A stretch of 64,000 bases of DNA from Legionella sheltonii. GTDB lineage: Bacteria > Pseudomonadota > Gammaproteobacteria > Legionellales > Legionellaceae. The stretch lies in the NCBI RefSeq assembly GCF_026191355.1, contig NZ_JAPHOQ010000008.1:1-64000 (forward strand), in the 5' to 3' direction. A program made the position numbers and the translations under genes. The number at the start of each line of letters is the position of its first letter. The first letter of the stretch is position 1. Shown here piece after piece: positions 9,714 through 22,260 of this stretch. A model generated the notes under the pieces. That model was not told the origin of the DNA. It saw only the letters and a program-made list of their open reading frames with translations, and ran no database searches.

Positions 9714-10184
9714 GTGGAAATTAATTTAACACTAATTGTACAAATGCTCGTTTTCGCAGCTTTTGTTTTGTTTACTATGAAATTAGTATGGCCTCCATTG
9801 GCAAAAGCAATGGAAGAGCGACAAGACAAGATTGCTGATGGGTTAGCTGCTGCTGAACGTGGTCGCAAAGAATTAGAATTAGCACAACATCGCGTCAAAG
9901 ATGAACTAAAGCAAGCTAAAGTTCAATCTGCTGATATTATTGAAAAAGCAAATAAGCGTGCTGCGCAAATAATTGAAGAAGCAAAAGAAACAGCAAAACA
10001 TGAAGCGCAAATGCAAGTGAAATTGGCACAAGAGCAATTACAGCAACAAATCAATCATGCAAAAGATGAGTTGCGCAAACAAGTTGCACACTTAGCCATC
10101 ACAGGCGCTGAGAAAATTTTAAAGCGCGAAATAGATGCTAAGGCAAATACTGCATTGTTAGATAACTTGATAGAAGAGATTTAA
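9714..10184 (+). CDS. atpF: F1Fo ATP synthase subunit b
   Basis: Peripheral-stalk subunit of 156 aa, the standard length. One N-terminal TM helix ([31 protein letters not shown], split here only for description) is followed by a long charged, Ala-rich helix that dimerises and reaches the delta subunit. The start is GTG with AGGAG eight bases upstream. Only one b gene is present, as expected for a homodimeric stalk. Confidence 0.95.
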   Translation: MEINLTLIVQMLVFAAFVLFTMKLVWPPLAKAMEERQDKIADGLAAAERGRKELELAQHRVKDELKQAKVQSADIIEKANKRAAQIIEEAKETAKHEAQMQVKLAQEQLQQQINHAKDELRKQVAHLAITGAEKILKREIDAKANTALLDNLIEEI

Positions 10185-10185
10185 A

Positions 10186-10728
10186 ATGTCTGATAGTACC
10201 ACCATAGCCAGACCCTATGCTAAAGCAATTTTTGAATATGCTTTAGGGGAAAAAAAATTAGCTGAGTGGTCAGCACATTTGAGAAATCTCGCGCAAGCCG
10301 TGTTGACGACAGAAGCTGAATACTTTATTGCTAATCCTGCAACAACTGTAGAACAGCATATGGAGTTGTTGCACACAGCAATTAGTGCAAAACCAAATGA
10401 AAACAAGCCATTAAGTAATTTAATTACTTTACTGGCTACCAATAAAAGATTGATGTTGCTACCTGATATTTATGCACTCTATGAAGCACATCGCGCAGAG
10501 CAAGAAAAAACTCTGAATGTTGATGTAAGCAGTTTCTCTGATTTATCTAGTGCACAACAACAACGATTAATCGAATCTTTAAGTCAGCGCTTGCAGCGTA
10601 AGGTCTCGTTAAAAATCAATATTGATCCTTCCTTGCTTGGTGGAGCAATAATTCGAGCGGGCGATTTAGTTATAGATGGTTCAGTTCGTGGCAAGCTTAA
10701 TAAGCTAAACACCGAACTGGCTGCATAA
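10186..10728 (+). CDS. atpH: F1Fo ATP synthase subunit delta
   Basis: 180-aa OSCP/delta subunit joining the b-dimer to the alpha3beta3 head. Motifs: [14 protein letters not shown] at the N-terminus, and the conserved C-terminal [25 protein letters not shown]. It starts one base after the atpF stop. Confidence 0.96.
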   Translation: MSDSTTIARPYAKAIFEYALGEKKLAEWSAHLRNLAQAVLTTEAEYFIANPATTVEQHMELLHTAISAKPNENKPLSNLITLLATNKRLMLLPDIYALYEAHRAEQEKTLNVDVSSFSDLSSAQQQRLIESLSQRLQRKVSLKINIDPSLLGGAIIRAGDLVIDGSVRGKLNKLNTELAA

Positions 10729-10745
10729 TTTAGAGGATAGTTTCC

Positions 10746-12299
10746 ATGTCAGAACAAGTAGCATTAAATCCTTCTGAAATCAGTGAATTAATCAGAAAGA
10801 AAATAGAACACTTTAGTGTAGTATCTGAAGCACGAAATGAAGGTACTATTGTTAGTTTAAAAGACGGTGTTGTGAGCTTACATGGCCTTGAAGATGTAAT
10901 GGCTGGGGAAATGATTGAATTCCCAGGCGGCGTGTATGGTCTGGCTCTTAACCTTGAAAGAGATTCAGTGGGCGCAGTTGTTCTTGGTGAATATTCTTCT
11001 CTAGCTGAAGGCCAAAAAGGTAAATGTACCGGACGTATTCTTGAAGTACCAGTAGGTAAAGGACTTCTAGGCCGCGTTGTTGATGCATTAGGTAATCCGA
11101 TCGATGGTAAAGGACCAATCGATGCTGCAGGCATGTCTCCCATTGAAAAAGTAGCTCCTGGGGTTATTGCACGTAAATCAGTAGATCAGCCCGTACAAAC
11201 TGGATTAAAAGCGATTGACGCGATGATTCCTGTTGGACGTGGTCAGCGCGAGCTTATCATTGGCGACCGCCAAACAGGAAAAACAGCAATTGCTATTGAT
11301 GCAATTATCAACCAGAAAGGTACCGGCGTTAAGTGTATTTATGTCGCCGTAGGCCAAAAAGCTTCTTCTGTTGCTGCTATAGTTCGTAAACTTGAAGAGC
11401 ACGGTGCTTTAGAACATACCATCGTTGTCGTTGCAGGTGCTTCTGATTCCGCCGCATTACAATTTATTGCTCCCTACGCGGGATGTACTATGGGCGAATA
11501 CTTCATGGAACATGGCGAGGATGCATTGATTGTTTATGATGATCTCACCAAACAAGCTTGGGCATATCGACAAATCTCCTTGTTATTACGCAGACCACCA
11601 GGCCGTGAAGCTTATCCTGGGGATATTTTCTATTTGCATTCACGCTTATTAGAGAGAGCTGCTCGAATAAATGCTGACGAAGTAGAGAAGCTGACTAAGG
11701 GCGCAGTAAAAGGCAAAACAGGTTCATTAACCGCATTGCCAATTATTGAAACCCAGGCAGGTGACGTTTCTGCATTCGTACCAACTAACGTGATTTCGAT
11801 TACAGACGGTCAGATATTCCTTGATGTGGATTTGTTTAACTCAGGTGTTCGACCCGCAATTAACTCAGGTCTATCTGTATCTCGTGTGGGCGGTGCTGCA
11901 CAAACCAAAATCATGAAAAAATTAGGTGGCGGTACTCGTTTGGCACTTGCTCAATTCCGTGAGTTGGAGGCTTTCTCCCAATTTGCTTCCGATCTTGATG
12001 ATGCGACCCGTAAGCAATTAGAGCGCGGACAGCGAATCACTGAGCTAATGAAGCAAAAACAATACTCTCCATTATCTGTTGCTGAAATGGGTACAGCATT
12101 GTTTGTAGTTGAAAAAGGTTATTTGGATGATGTGCCTGTAAATGAAGTTGCTGCATTTGAAGCGTCATTACATGATTATATGCGCAGCTCACATCCTGAT
12201 CTGTTACAACTGATCAATGAAGCAGGTGCTTACGATAATGACATTGAAGCAAAATTGAAAAAAGCTGTAGAAGACTTTAAGCGTACAGCAAGTTGGTAA
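10746..12299 (+). CDS. atpA: F1Fo ATP synthase subunit alpha
   Basis: 517-aa non-catalytic nucleotide-binding subunit. The P-loop GDRQTGKT is at residues 173-180. [33 protein letters not shown] and the arginine-finger region [15 protein letters not shown] segment ([13 protein letters not shown]) are intact. RBS GAGGAT is followed by the ATG. Confidence 0.98.
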   Translation: MSEQVALNPSEISELIRKKIEHFSVVSEARNEGTIVSLKDGVVSLHGLEDVMAGEMIEFPGGVYGLALNLERDSVGAVVLGEYSSLAEGQKGKCTGRILEVPVGKGLLGRVVDALGNPIDGKGPIDAAGMSPIEKVAPGVIARKSVDQPVQTGLKAIDAMIPVGRGQRELIIGDRQTGKTAIAIDAIINQKGTGVKCIYVAVGQKASSVAAIVRKLEEHGALEHTIVVVAGASDSAALQFIAPYAGCTMGEYFMEHGEDALIVYDDLTKQAWAYRQISLLLRRPPGREAYPGDIFYLHSRLLERAARINADEVEKLTKGAVKGKTGSLTALPIIETQAGDVSAFVPTNVISITDGQIFLDVDLFNSGVRPAINSGLSVSRVGGAAQTKIMKKLGGGTRLALAQFRELEAFSQFASDLDDATRKQLERGQRITELMKQKQYSPLSVAEMGTALFVVEKGYLDDVPVNEVAAFEASLHDYMRSSHPDLLQLINEAGAYDNDIEAKLKKAVEDFKRTASW

Positions 12300-12323
12300 G
12301 TCAATTTAAGGCGAAATGATATT

Positions 12324-14578
<2,255 letters not shown>

Positions 14579-14589
14579 GGTAGGCAAAT

Positions 14590-15012
14590 ATGACTAGAAC
14601 TACGCACTTAGATATTGTTAGTGCTGAACATGAAATATTCTCCGGTGTGGTCGAAATGGTTGTCGCAACCGGAGAATTAGGTGAAGTAGGCATTACAGCA
14701 GGTCATGCGCCTTTGCTTACCGTTCTCAAACCAGGTGAAGTACGAGTTACCTTACCTGGTGGCCACCAAGAAATTTATTACGTTCAAGGTGGAATGCTGG
14801 AAATTCAGCCTAACAGTGTTACTGTTCTTGCTGATGTGATTGAACGTGCTGATCACCTTGATGAATCCGCTGCACTTGCTGCAAAAGCCCAAGCTGAAGC
14901 CGCAATGTCCAGCAAGGGCGGTGAAATGGATTATTCAGTTGCTGCTGCAGAATTAGCGCGCGCGGTTGCACAAATTCGTGCGATTCAAAAAGTAAGAAAG
15001 ACCATTAAGTAA
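14590..15012 (+). CDS. atpC: F1Fo ATP synthase subunit epsilon
   Basis: 140-aa rotor subunit and intrinsic inhibitor, last gene of the operon. It has an N-terminal beta-sandwich (LDIVSAEHEIFSG, GELGEVGITAGHAPLLT) and a C-terminal helix pair rich in Ala (AALAAKAQAEAAMSS, ELARAVAQIRAIQKVRK). Only 11 bases separate it from atpD. Confidence 0.96.
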   Translation: MTRTTHLDIVSAEHEIFSGVVEMVVATGELGEVGITAGHAPLLTVLKPGEVRVTLPGGHQEIYYVQGGMLEIQPNSVTVLADVIERADHLDESAALAAKAQAEAAMSSKGGEMDYSVAAAELARAVAQIRAIQKVRKTIK

Positions 15013-15045
15013 CAATCCCCTGTCTAAGAGATACCCCTTTATTTG

Positions 15046-15079
15046 GTAACCTGGGTAAAGCACGCAAAACCCGGGTTAC
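15046..15079 (+). terminator. atp operon terminator candidate
   Basis: GTAACCTGGGT (15046-15056) pairs with ACCCGGGTTAC (15069-15079), one G-T wobble, 12-base loop. It lies 34 bases after atpC. T-rich sequence follows only weakly. The CCCGGGTTAC arm recurs in the hairpin near 39.5 kb. Confidence 0.6.
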
Positions 15080-15205
15080 TGTTCTTCAGATGACACAGCA
15101 AAACATGCGAATGCAGTCGTGGTAAAGGGGACATATTTCTTTAATTAATTACAGATTAAATGTTCCATATTATTGAAATTTTAAAGATTATTTAAGGATA
15201 AGACG

Positions 15206-17194
15206 GTGACACAATACCTACGTGATTTTATCTTCGCCATCACAATTTTTTTATCGATGACAAGCTATGCTGTCGATCACAGTACGTGTAATCATTCCGA
15301 TAAAGGAATTGCTGACCAGACTCAAACCGGTCAGACTTATTCAACTACTTCTACCTGCACCAGTACTGAGGTGACGACAACTGCAAGTGCTCAACCTTCT
15401 ACTGCGATAATTAGCTGGCCCGGCTCTCATAGTGGTTCTGCACAAACAGACATCACGGGAAATGGTTTTGGTAGCTTTGTCGCAAATGCTACCGATAGTT
15501 CAGGTCATCCTGTTAGCTATACATTTGCAATCAGTGGGCCAGGAACCATTACTGGCACTCAAACGGGTACATTTAATCTAACTGGAGTAGACGCTACTAC
15601 GGTGATCACAATTACAGCTACAGCAGATGATGCTACGTCCGTAGTTGGAACCCCCATTACTGTTCATGTGTCTAATGTACCAACCAAAGTACTTTATTTT
15701 TACAATAATACCTCTGAGACCATATATCCGGTTATCGAGGCACCCATCCTGCCGGTTGATACGTGGATGCAAGCACAATTTGCGGTAACGGATCCCAGCT
15801 ACACCTTTACAGCAACCCATCTACATAGAGTTTATATTAATGGAATCAATGGTATCCCTCCAATGCAGTCTGCATTAGTCTCTGTTCCCTTTTACAGTGG
15901 TTTAGTTCCTAATCCGACTGGAGGCAATACCCCTGATCAATATGTGGATTGGTGGTCTTCAATGCGTGTCTATATCTATGATGTGCAATCCAACTTAATT
16001 CAAACACAAAGTGAAGCCGGTGTTAGTCCCGTGACTTTATATACTCCCGGTCCAACCTGTATTAGTGGCTGCTCGCAAACCAGTGTATTTAGTGCGACAA
16101 GCATCATGCCAACTAATGATCCGCAACAGCTCACTGAATATACTTTTGCAGCAGTGGTACCTACTCTACCACTTCCATATTCCATTGATCGCACAATCGT
16201 TAATTATGATTATTCAGCGGTGGATCAAGTTTACTTACCGGTGGCAATGGAGCCCTACGGTTCAAACCTGCTTGGTTATACTGGAACAGTTGTGGATCTA
16301 ACCAGTTTTAGAAGTAGTCTGAACACCTTTTTAGCTGGAACACAATGGCCTGTTTACGCAGGGCTTCCTTATCCTAGAGTCCCTGGAGCTTATAATGTGG
16401 TTATTGGTAATTCACAACTAACAAGCTCTGCCGCACAAATTGCGGCACTCACTGCTTACTGGAACAATTGCAGCACGAATGCAGCCAGTCCGGATTATGC
16501 CAACTGTACTGCCGTATTTAATCTGTTTGATGCCAATTATTTCGCGTGTAATGGTACGCATTTAAGTGGACCAACTGTTCTACCAATGCAAAATATATAT
16601 GGTTATCTTGCGTTTTGTGCTACACCTTTACCGAGCAGTGGGGCCGGATTCGATGCCTATACAGCACTCCAGTATAACTACAAAAACTATTCAAGCTACG
16701 CACAGGATTTTAATGCCTATACTTCGCTGATTCATCAAGCGCTGCAAATGAATGTTTATGCGTACTCTGTAGATGATGCGGTAGGTTTTATAAGTACCAT
16801 AGGTAATGGGCTTGTGATCACGGTTGGCGGCGCGAAAGGGTTACCCAATTCCCAGCAATATAATCCGCAGCAGGTGATAACCGTTAGTTTGGGCACACCG
16901 CCAGTTGGCAGCTCTCTTCCTGTCTTTACCCATTATGGTGTATGTTCACAGACGGCGCCATCTAGCCTTGGAGGCGGGGCGTCATTCAAATTCCAACTTC
17001 CAAGCAGTTCTTTTCCTTGTGTCATCACGCTAGAGGACTCGCTTAAAAGACTTTATCACTTCAAGCTGAACGCTCCTGCGCCATTAACATCAACAGCAGC
17101 AGATATCAGTTGTGCTGCAGCAGATCAGCCTTGGTGTAGTAATGTTGTGATTACCTCGGCACAAGGCATCAGTACTGCACAACCTTATCCATAG
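15206..17194 (+). CDS. secreted orphan protein with an Ig-like N-terminal region
   Basis: 662-aa protein of unknown function. A signal peptide of about 22 residues (FIFAITIFLSMTSYA) predicts Sec export. A Ser/Thr-rich linker follows, then a beta-rich Ig-like module at about residues 70-155. From VLYFYNNTSETIYPVIEA onward the pattern of aromatic-rich beta strands, DQYVDWWSSMRVYIYD and late Cys pairs recalls thaumatin-like or GH64-type carbohydrate-binding folds, but I cannot confirm this. Start GTG with AAGGATAA upstream. Monocistronic, closed by a perfect hairpin. It could be a type II-secreted exoprotein. Confidence 0.75.
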   Translation: MTQYLRDFIFAITIFLSMTSYAVDHSTCNHSDKGIADQTQTGQTYSTTSTCTSTEVTTTASAQPSTAIISWPGSHSGSAQTDITGNGFGSFVANATDSSGHPVSYTFAISGPGTITGTQTGTFNLTGVDATTVITITATADDATSVVGTPITVHVSNVPTKVLYFYNNTSETIYPVIEAPILPVDTWMQAQFAVTDPSYTFTATHLHRVYINGINGIPPMQSALVSVPFYSGLVPNPTGGNTPDQYVDWWSSMRVYIYDVQSNLIQTQSEAGVSPVTLYTPGPTCISGCSQTSVFSATSIMPTNDPQQLTEYTFAAVVPTLPLPYSIDRTIVNYDYSAVDQVYLPVAMEPYGSNLLGYTGTVVDLTSFRSSLNTFLAGTQWPVYAGLPYPRVPGAYNVVIGNSQLTSSAAQIAALTAYWNNCSTNAASPDYANCTAVFNLFDANYFACNGTHLSGPTVLPMQNIYGYLAFCATPLPSSGAGFDAYTALQYNYKNYSSYAQDFNAYTSLIHQALQMNVYAYSVDDAVGFISTIGNGLVITVGGAKGLPNSQQYNPQQVITVSLGTPPVGSSLPVFTHYGVCSQTAPSSLGGGASFKFQLPSSSFPCVITLEDSLKRLYHFKLNAPAPLTSTAADISCAAADQPWCSNVVITSAQGISTAQPYP

Positions 17195-17204
17195 TGTTTA
17201 TGAT

Positions 17205-17229
17205 GGACGACGACAAAACGTCGTCGTCC
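17205..17229. terminator. hairpin terminator after the secreted orphan
   Basis: GGACGACGAC (17205-17214) pairs perfectly with GTCGTCGTCC (17220-17229) around AAAAC. It separates two convergent genes and could serve both. Confidence 0.7.
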
Positions 17230-17310
17230 TTGATTTCGACACCAACCAAGCATCTTTTCTGACAATATCATGGAGATCACGTTCTATTAATTACTAATAG
17301 AAGATTTGTT

Positions 17311-19449
17311 CTATTCATTTTTTTTGTCATTATTATATGACTTTTCAATATCTGAAAATAAAACGACCTGATTTCTTCCATTGGCTTTGGCAAAATATAA
17401 CGCCTTGTCTGCTGACTCGATTAATGCTTCAGCATTGCGTCCATGCATAGGATATACGGCAATACCAATCGAAATAGTTATAGAACCAACAGGCTGCGCG
17501 CCATATTTTATTTGCATTCGAGAAACATTGTGTCTAATGCTTTCAGCACGATTTTTGATCATTTCAGCACCGATGCCATAAAAAACAATAATAAACTCTT
17601 CACCACCATAACGGGCTGCTATGTCTCCGACACGGATATCATCTTGTAACACTTTTCCCAATTCTTTTAAGACTGCATCGCCCGCATCATGTCCATAAGT
17701 GTCATTTATTTTTTTGAAGTGATCTAAATCCAGCATCAAGACTGATAGTGGGGTTCGAGTTCGCTCGGATTGATGAATTTGTTTTAAAAGAAAATCCTCT
17801 AGATAGCGACGATTATATAAACCAGTTAAAGGATCACGCATCGATTGATAGCGGAGATTTTCTCTTAAGCGTACATTAGCAAATGCTAGGGCAGTTAATT
17901 CGGAGAATGCGTTTATTATAAGGTGTTGATTTTCAGAAAATGTAACTGGAGTTTCTTGAGCGATTTCTAAATACAATAAACCGTAAATTTCCTTCTGAGC
18001 CATAAGCGGAACGCAAAGATAGGTTAAATTCAACTCTTTGGTAACGTGCACATGATTGCAGATTAATTCGTTATGTAATGGGCGTACATGATGAATTCTT
18101 CCTAAGCGGATTGCCCAGCATGCATCAGGAGAAAAAACATGTTCTTGAGGGTTTGGTGAGCCCCAGGATGTGGCGATTTCCAGATAGTTTCCTGAGGGAT
18201 GCATGATATATAAATAACCACTGGCAAAACTCAACATCCGTTGGCAGTATTTGGTCATTACATGACCTAATTCATCTTGAGAATTGCATGTAAGCATAAT
18301 ATCACTCAATTCAACAAGAAGAGTGATCTGATTATTTTTATCTTGAAGCGCTTGCATTCCTGCATTGAGTTGTTCATAAGACCTTTTAAGTTCGTTTTGT
18401 TCTTCAACTTGTTTCGTAATATTACGAATGATAAACACTGCGCCGCTGATTTCGTTATCATTTTTAATAAAGCTGGAGGTAATTTCATAGATATTACGTT
18501 GCTTTTGTACTTCAAATTCAATATTTCTAACAAACTCTCCACCTTTGAACGATTCTTTCCACAGCTCCACCAATTTACTTTTCGAACTTGCAACATCAGA
18601 AAGGGCAACATCAACATTCATGCCGATGGTTATAGGTTTGCCAAATAAACGCTTAAATTCACGTTGATATGCTTCATTAAAGATAAGATAACAATGATTA
18701 CTATCAACTGCAGCGATCATATCGGATGCACTTTCCAGGATACTTCTTAACTGAGTGCCAACATTTTCTCTTTCTCGTTCTGCAGCTAGACTGCGAGCGA
18801 GTTCTTTATTCGTGAGGATGAAGGCTAAGATTAAGCCCCCAATACTAATAATACTGCCAAAGATAATGATAAAGTTTGCGAGTTTCACATTTTCAAGAAC
18901 GATGTCATTTCGTTCATTTAATAATACCAATTCAACAGATTTTATTTCGTGGCCTATGTCTTTAATTTGATTTGAAAGATCGACCTCTTGACGAAAGGAA
19001 TCTTTCCCTTCAGGTGAATTGAATTTATTATTCATTTTTAATTGAATGGTTTGATTTAATTGACTAAGTCTTTGATTGGTCAAATCAATAAAGCGTGTTA
19101 TTCGCTCGGTTTGGGAACGGTTATCTTTTGTTAAATCAAATAAATTATCAAAACTAGGCTTAAGATCGGATTTTATTTTATCCATTTTTGTTATAAATTG
19201 GTTATCACCGGAGATAAGATAGCCCCTTTGTAACGAATTTAGATTGACAATGGAAAATAATATTTGGTCAGTGGCTTGAATGACTTGATAAGTATGGGCC
19301 ACCACACTGTTCGCTGCAATCAGCTTATTGAGTTGGCGATAAGAGAAAATACTAATAATCAATACCAGCGAGAGTGCGGGTATGAAAATAAAATACATCA
19401 AAAATTTACTGGATTTATAGTCTTTATTTTTATTTTTGCTGTCATCCAT
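17311..19449 (-). CDS. membrane diguanylate cyclase (CHASE3-PAS-GAF-GGDEF)
   Basis: 712-aa sensor enzyme predicted to make cyclic di-GMP. Order: TM1 (about 15-35), periplasmic helical CHASE3-like domain (about 40-180), TM2 (about 190-212), PAS (about 237-345), short coiled coil, GAF (about 375-530) and GGDEF (about 540-700). The active-site loop is GGEEF at 615-619, and RVGD at 606-609 fits the RxxD inhibitory I-site five residues upstream. No EAL domain is present. The CHASE3 and GAF domains suggest control by a periplasmic and a cytosolic cue. Divergent from parC across a 348-base spacer. Confidence 0.93.
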   Translation of the reverse strand: MDDSKNKNKDYKSSKFLMYFIFIPALSLVLIISIFSYRQLNKLIAANSVVAHTYQVIQATDQILFSIVNLNSLQRGYLISGDNQFITKMDKIKSDLKPSFDNLFDLTKDNRSQTERITRFIDLTNQRLSQLNQTIQLKMNNKFNSPEGKDSFRQEVDLSNQIKDIGHEIKSVELVLLNERNDIVLENVKLANFIIIFGSIISIGGLILAFILTNKELARSLAAERERENVGTQLRSILESASDMIAAVDSNHCYLIFNEAYQREFKRLFGKPITIGMNVDVALSDVASSKSKLVELWKESFKGGEFVRNIEFEVQKQRNIYEITSSFIKNDNEISGAVFIIRNITKQVEEQNELKRSYEQLNAGMQALQDKNNQITLLVELSDIMLTCNSQDELGHVMTKYCQRMLSFASGYLYIMHPSGNYLEIATSWGSPNPQEHVFSPDACWAIRLGRIHHVRPLHNELICNHVHVTKELNLTYLCVPLMAQKEIYGLLYLEIAQETPVTFSENQHLIINAFSELTALAFANVRLRENLRYQSMRDPLTGLYNRRYLEDFLLKQIHQSERTRTPLSVLMLDLDHFKKINDTYGHDAGDAVLKELGKVLQDDIRVGDIAARYGGEEFIIVFYGIGAEMIKNRAESIRHNVSRMQIKYGAQPVGSITISIGIAVYPMHGRNAEALIESADKALYFAKANGRNQVVLFSDIEKSYNNDKKNE

Positions 19450-19797
19450 AACAAGCCATTAGTTATGCTTTCATTTATTCAATTATATATCATTATCCAA
19501 GTAATTCTTGGCAATAGGAAACATACCTATCCATTTTAGGTATTATTTACAATGGTTTAGCATTTTATTCCATCATCATGCACAAAGTTATCCACAGGGC
19601 GAAAATGCTTTAAAAAATAACATTTTTTTAAAATAAGTTAAATTTCAATAAGTTACGAGCGATGCTATAATAAACATTGTAGAGAGAGCAAAGTTATTCA
19701 CAATATGTAAGCAGTTTCTATATATGCAATAAGCGAACTTTGTTAAAATTACTTTGCAATAAAGCATTGCGATGGTTAAATAGTCATTATTATTTTC
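19450..19797. promoter_or_regulatory. AT-rich divergent spacer with two DnaA boxes
   Basis: This spacer holds the promoters of the GGDEF gene and parC. TTATCCACA at 19588-19596 is the exact high-affinity DnaA-box consensus, and TTATTCACA at 19694-19702 fits the relaxed consensus. Both are on the + strand about 106 bases apart, with a very AT-rich stretch between. A promoter-like pair for parC is TTGCAA (19754-19759), 17 bases, TAAATA (19777-19782). DnaA binding is inference. Confidence 0.5.
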
Positions 19798-22050
19798 ATG
19801 AATAAAAAAACAATGAATGAAGTTACAGAACGAAAAGCATTAACCGAGTTTACCGAAAAGGCCTATCTTGATTATTCAATGTACGTCATTTTAGATAGAG
19901 CCTTACCCCATATTGCAGATGGTCTAAAGCCAGTTCAGCGACGCATTATTTATGCAATGTCTGAGCTTGGTTTAAAGGCAACTGCCAAATATAAGAAATC
20001 AGCACGTACCGTTGGGGATGTATTGGGTAAGTTCCATCCACATGGTGACAGTGCATGTTACGAAGCCATGGTATTAATGGCGCAACCCTTTTCTTACCGT
20101 TATCCTTTTGTTGATGGCCAAGGAAACTGGGGCTCTCCAGATGATCCCAAATCTTTTGCTGCCATGCGCTATACCGAGGCTCGATTATCTCCTTATGCCG
20201 AAGTACTCCTTTCGGAGTTATTACAAGGTACCGTTGATTGGGTAGACAATTTTGATGGAACGCTGCAAGAACCCGCGCTATTGCCTGCACGCTTACCTAA
20301 TATCTTGTTAAATGGCGCAACTGGGATCGCAGTGGGCATGGCTTCCGATATTCTGCCCCATAACTTAACAGAAGTAGCTAATGCTTGTGTGCATTTACTT
20401 GATAATCCTCAAGCCGATTTAGCGGCGATTACACAGCACATTAAAGGGCCAGATTTTCCGACAGAAGCTGAAATAATAACCCCACCTGACGCAATTGCTA
20501 CTCTGTATGAAACAGGTAATGGTTCAATTAAAATGCGGGCTGTTTACTGTCAGGAAAAACAAAATATAGTGATCACCGCCTTGCCTTATCAGGTATCGGG
20601 TGCCAAGGTAGTCGAGCAAATCGCATTACAGATGCAACAGAAAAAATTACCAATGGTAGAGGATTTGCGCGATGAGTCCGATCATGAGCATCCAACTCGG
20701 TTAGTCATTATTCCTCGTTCAAACCGAGTTGATGTAGAGGGCTTAATGTCTCATTTATTTGCCACTACCGATTTGGAACGAAGTTATCGTGTTAATTTCA
20801 ACATGATAGGGCTTGATGGCAGACCCAAAGTTAAAAATTTATTGGATATCCTTACCGAATGGTTGTCTTATCGATTAACGGTAGTGAAGCGACGTTTGGA
20901 ATATCGCTTGGTCAAAGTACTGGATCGAATTCATGTACTTGAAGGTTTACTGATTGCCTATCTGAATATTGATGAAGTCATTGCAATTATCCGTGAACAC
21001 GAGCAACCGAAACAAGGCTTAATGGCTCGTTTTAATCTCAGTGACCGTCAAGCTGAGGCGATTTTAGAAATGAAATTGCGTCATTTGGCAAAACTGGAAG
21101 AAATCAAGATACGTGGTGAGTTGGATGAACTATGTGCTGAACGAGACAATCTGCAAAACATCCTTGCCTCGGAGCAGCGTTTAAAAGCTTTAGTTAAAGA
21201 AGAAATTATAAGAGATAGAGATGAGTTTGGTGATGCTCGTCGCTCCCCCATTATTGTTCGCCAAGAATCACAAGCGTTAAAAGAAGAGGATATTTTACCC
21301 AATGAGCCTATTACGGTCGTGCTTTCCAAAAAAGGCTGGGTAAGGGCAGCTAAAGGATATGATGTCATAGGTAGTGAGCTCAGTTATAAAGCGGGGGATG
21401 AGTTCAAGGCACAAGCTATGGCGCGATCAAATCAGCAAATACTCTTTTTTGATAGTGAAGGTAAGGTCTACTCTTTACCGGGCCATGTCTTACCCTCTGC
21501 TCGCGGACAAGGCGAGCCCCTGACGGGGAAGCTGAATCCCGCTGAAGGAGCATTGTTTGAAGCGGTAGTTGGCGGCGAACCAGAACAATTGGTGTTATTA
21601 GCTTGTGACGCGGGATATGGTTTTATTGCAAAAATCGCCGATCTGTATGTAAAAAATCGCAATGGAAAGGCGTGTATCAGACTGCCTGAAGCCAGTCTCA
21701 TTTTACCACCGCGAATACTACCGAAACACGAGGAATTATTTGTTGCCTGCGCTACAAGTGTAGGTCGATTACTCATTTTTTCGGCCAAAGAAGTACCTGA
21801 ATTATCTCGCGGGAAGGGCAATAAATTAATTAGCATTCCTGCAGCCAAAGCGGCATCGCGCGAAGAATATGTGATTGATTTGCAGGTACTCACTGCAGAT
21901 GATTCGCTCACCGTCCATGCCGGTAAACGCCATTTTACCTTGAAAGGGGCTGATTTAGAGCATTATAAAGGGGAACGTGGGCGTCGAGGCAATCGATTAC
22001 CGCGCGGCTTACAAAATGTGACTCAATTACAAGTCATTAGCGCCGAATAA
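19798..22050 (+). CDS. parC: topoisomerase IV subunit A ParC
   Basis: 750-aa A subunit that decatenates daughter chromosomes with ParE. It contains the breakage-reunion domain (about 30-480) and a C-terminal beta-pinwheel. The catalytic Tyr is in [10 protein letters not shown] (residue 125; 120 if translation starts at the second ATG, 19813, which restores E. coli numbering). The quinolone region [11 protein letters not shown] keeps the wild-type Ser and Glu, so no target-site resistance is visible. No clear Shine-Dalgarno at either start. No parE is in the window. Confidence 0.95.
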   Translation: MNKKTMNEVTERKALTEFTEKAYLDYSMYVILDRALPHIADGLKPVQRRIIYAMSELGLKATAKYKKSARTVGDVLGKFHPHGDSACYEAMVLMAQPFSYRYPFVDGQGNWGSPDDPKSFAAMRYTEARLSPYAEVLLSELLQGTVDWVDNFDGTLQEPALLPARLPNILLNGATGIAVGMASDILPHNLTEVANACVHLLDNPQADLAAITQHIKGPDFPTEAEIITPPDAIATLYETGNGSIKMRAVYCQEKQNIVITALPYQVSGAKVVEQIALQMQQKKLPMVEDLRDESDHEHPTRLVIIPRSNRVDVEGLMSHLFATTDLERSYRVNFNMIGLDGRPKVKNLLDILTEWLSYRLTVVKRRLEYRLVKVLDRIHVLEGLLIAYLNIDEVIAIIREHEQPKQGLMARFNLSDRQAEAILEMKLRHLAKLEEIKIRGELDELCAERDNLQNILASEQRLKALVKEEIIRDRDEFGDARRSPIIVRQESQALKEEDILPNEPITVVLSKKGWVRAAKGYDVIGSELSYKAGDEFKAQAMARSNQQILFFDSEGKVYSLPGHVLPSARGQGEPLTGKLNPAEGALFEAVVGGEPEQLVLLACDAGYGFIAKIADLYVKNRNGKACIRLPEASLILPPRILPKHEELFVACATSVGRLLIFSAKEVPELSRGKGNKLISIPAAKAASREEYVIDLQVLTADDSLTVHAGKRHFTLKGADLEHYKGERGRRGNRLPRGLQNVTQLQVISAE

Positions 22051-22260
22051 GCTCTTAAAAAGGGCAATCAACAGTGCCCTGGTTGTTGCTTGCAGCCAGG
22101 CTATGAGTTTTTCTCCAAATAGTACCTACCTTATTTAAATTACATATTTAATCCAATGATCTATCAAATAATTTATAGTAGTGATAAAGTTCTGAGAAGT
22201 AATAATGGCTAATCATTTCCAATAATGGAAAATAGTTTAGATAGGGAAATCTTAGCGCTC

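Noticed and set aside
20045..20090. Quinolone-resistance change in ParC
   Set aside because: The Ser and Glu positions are wild type.
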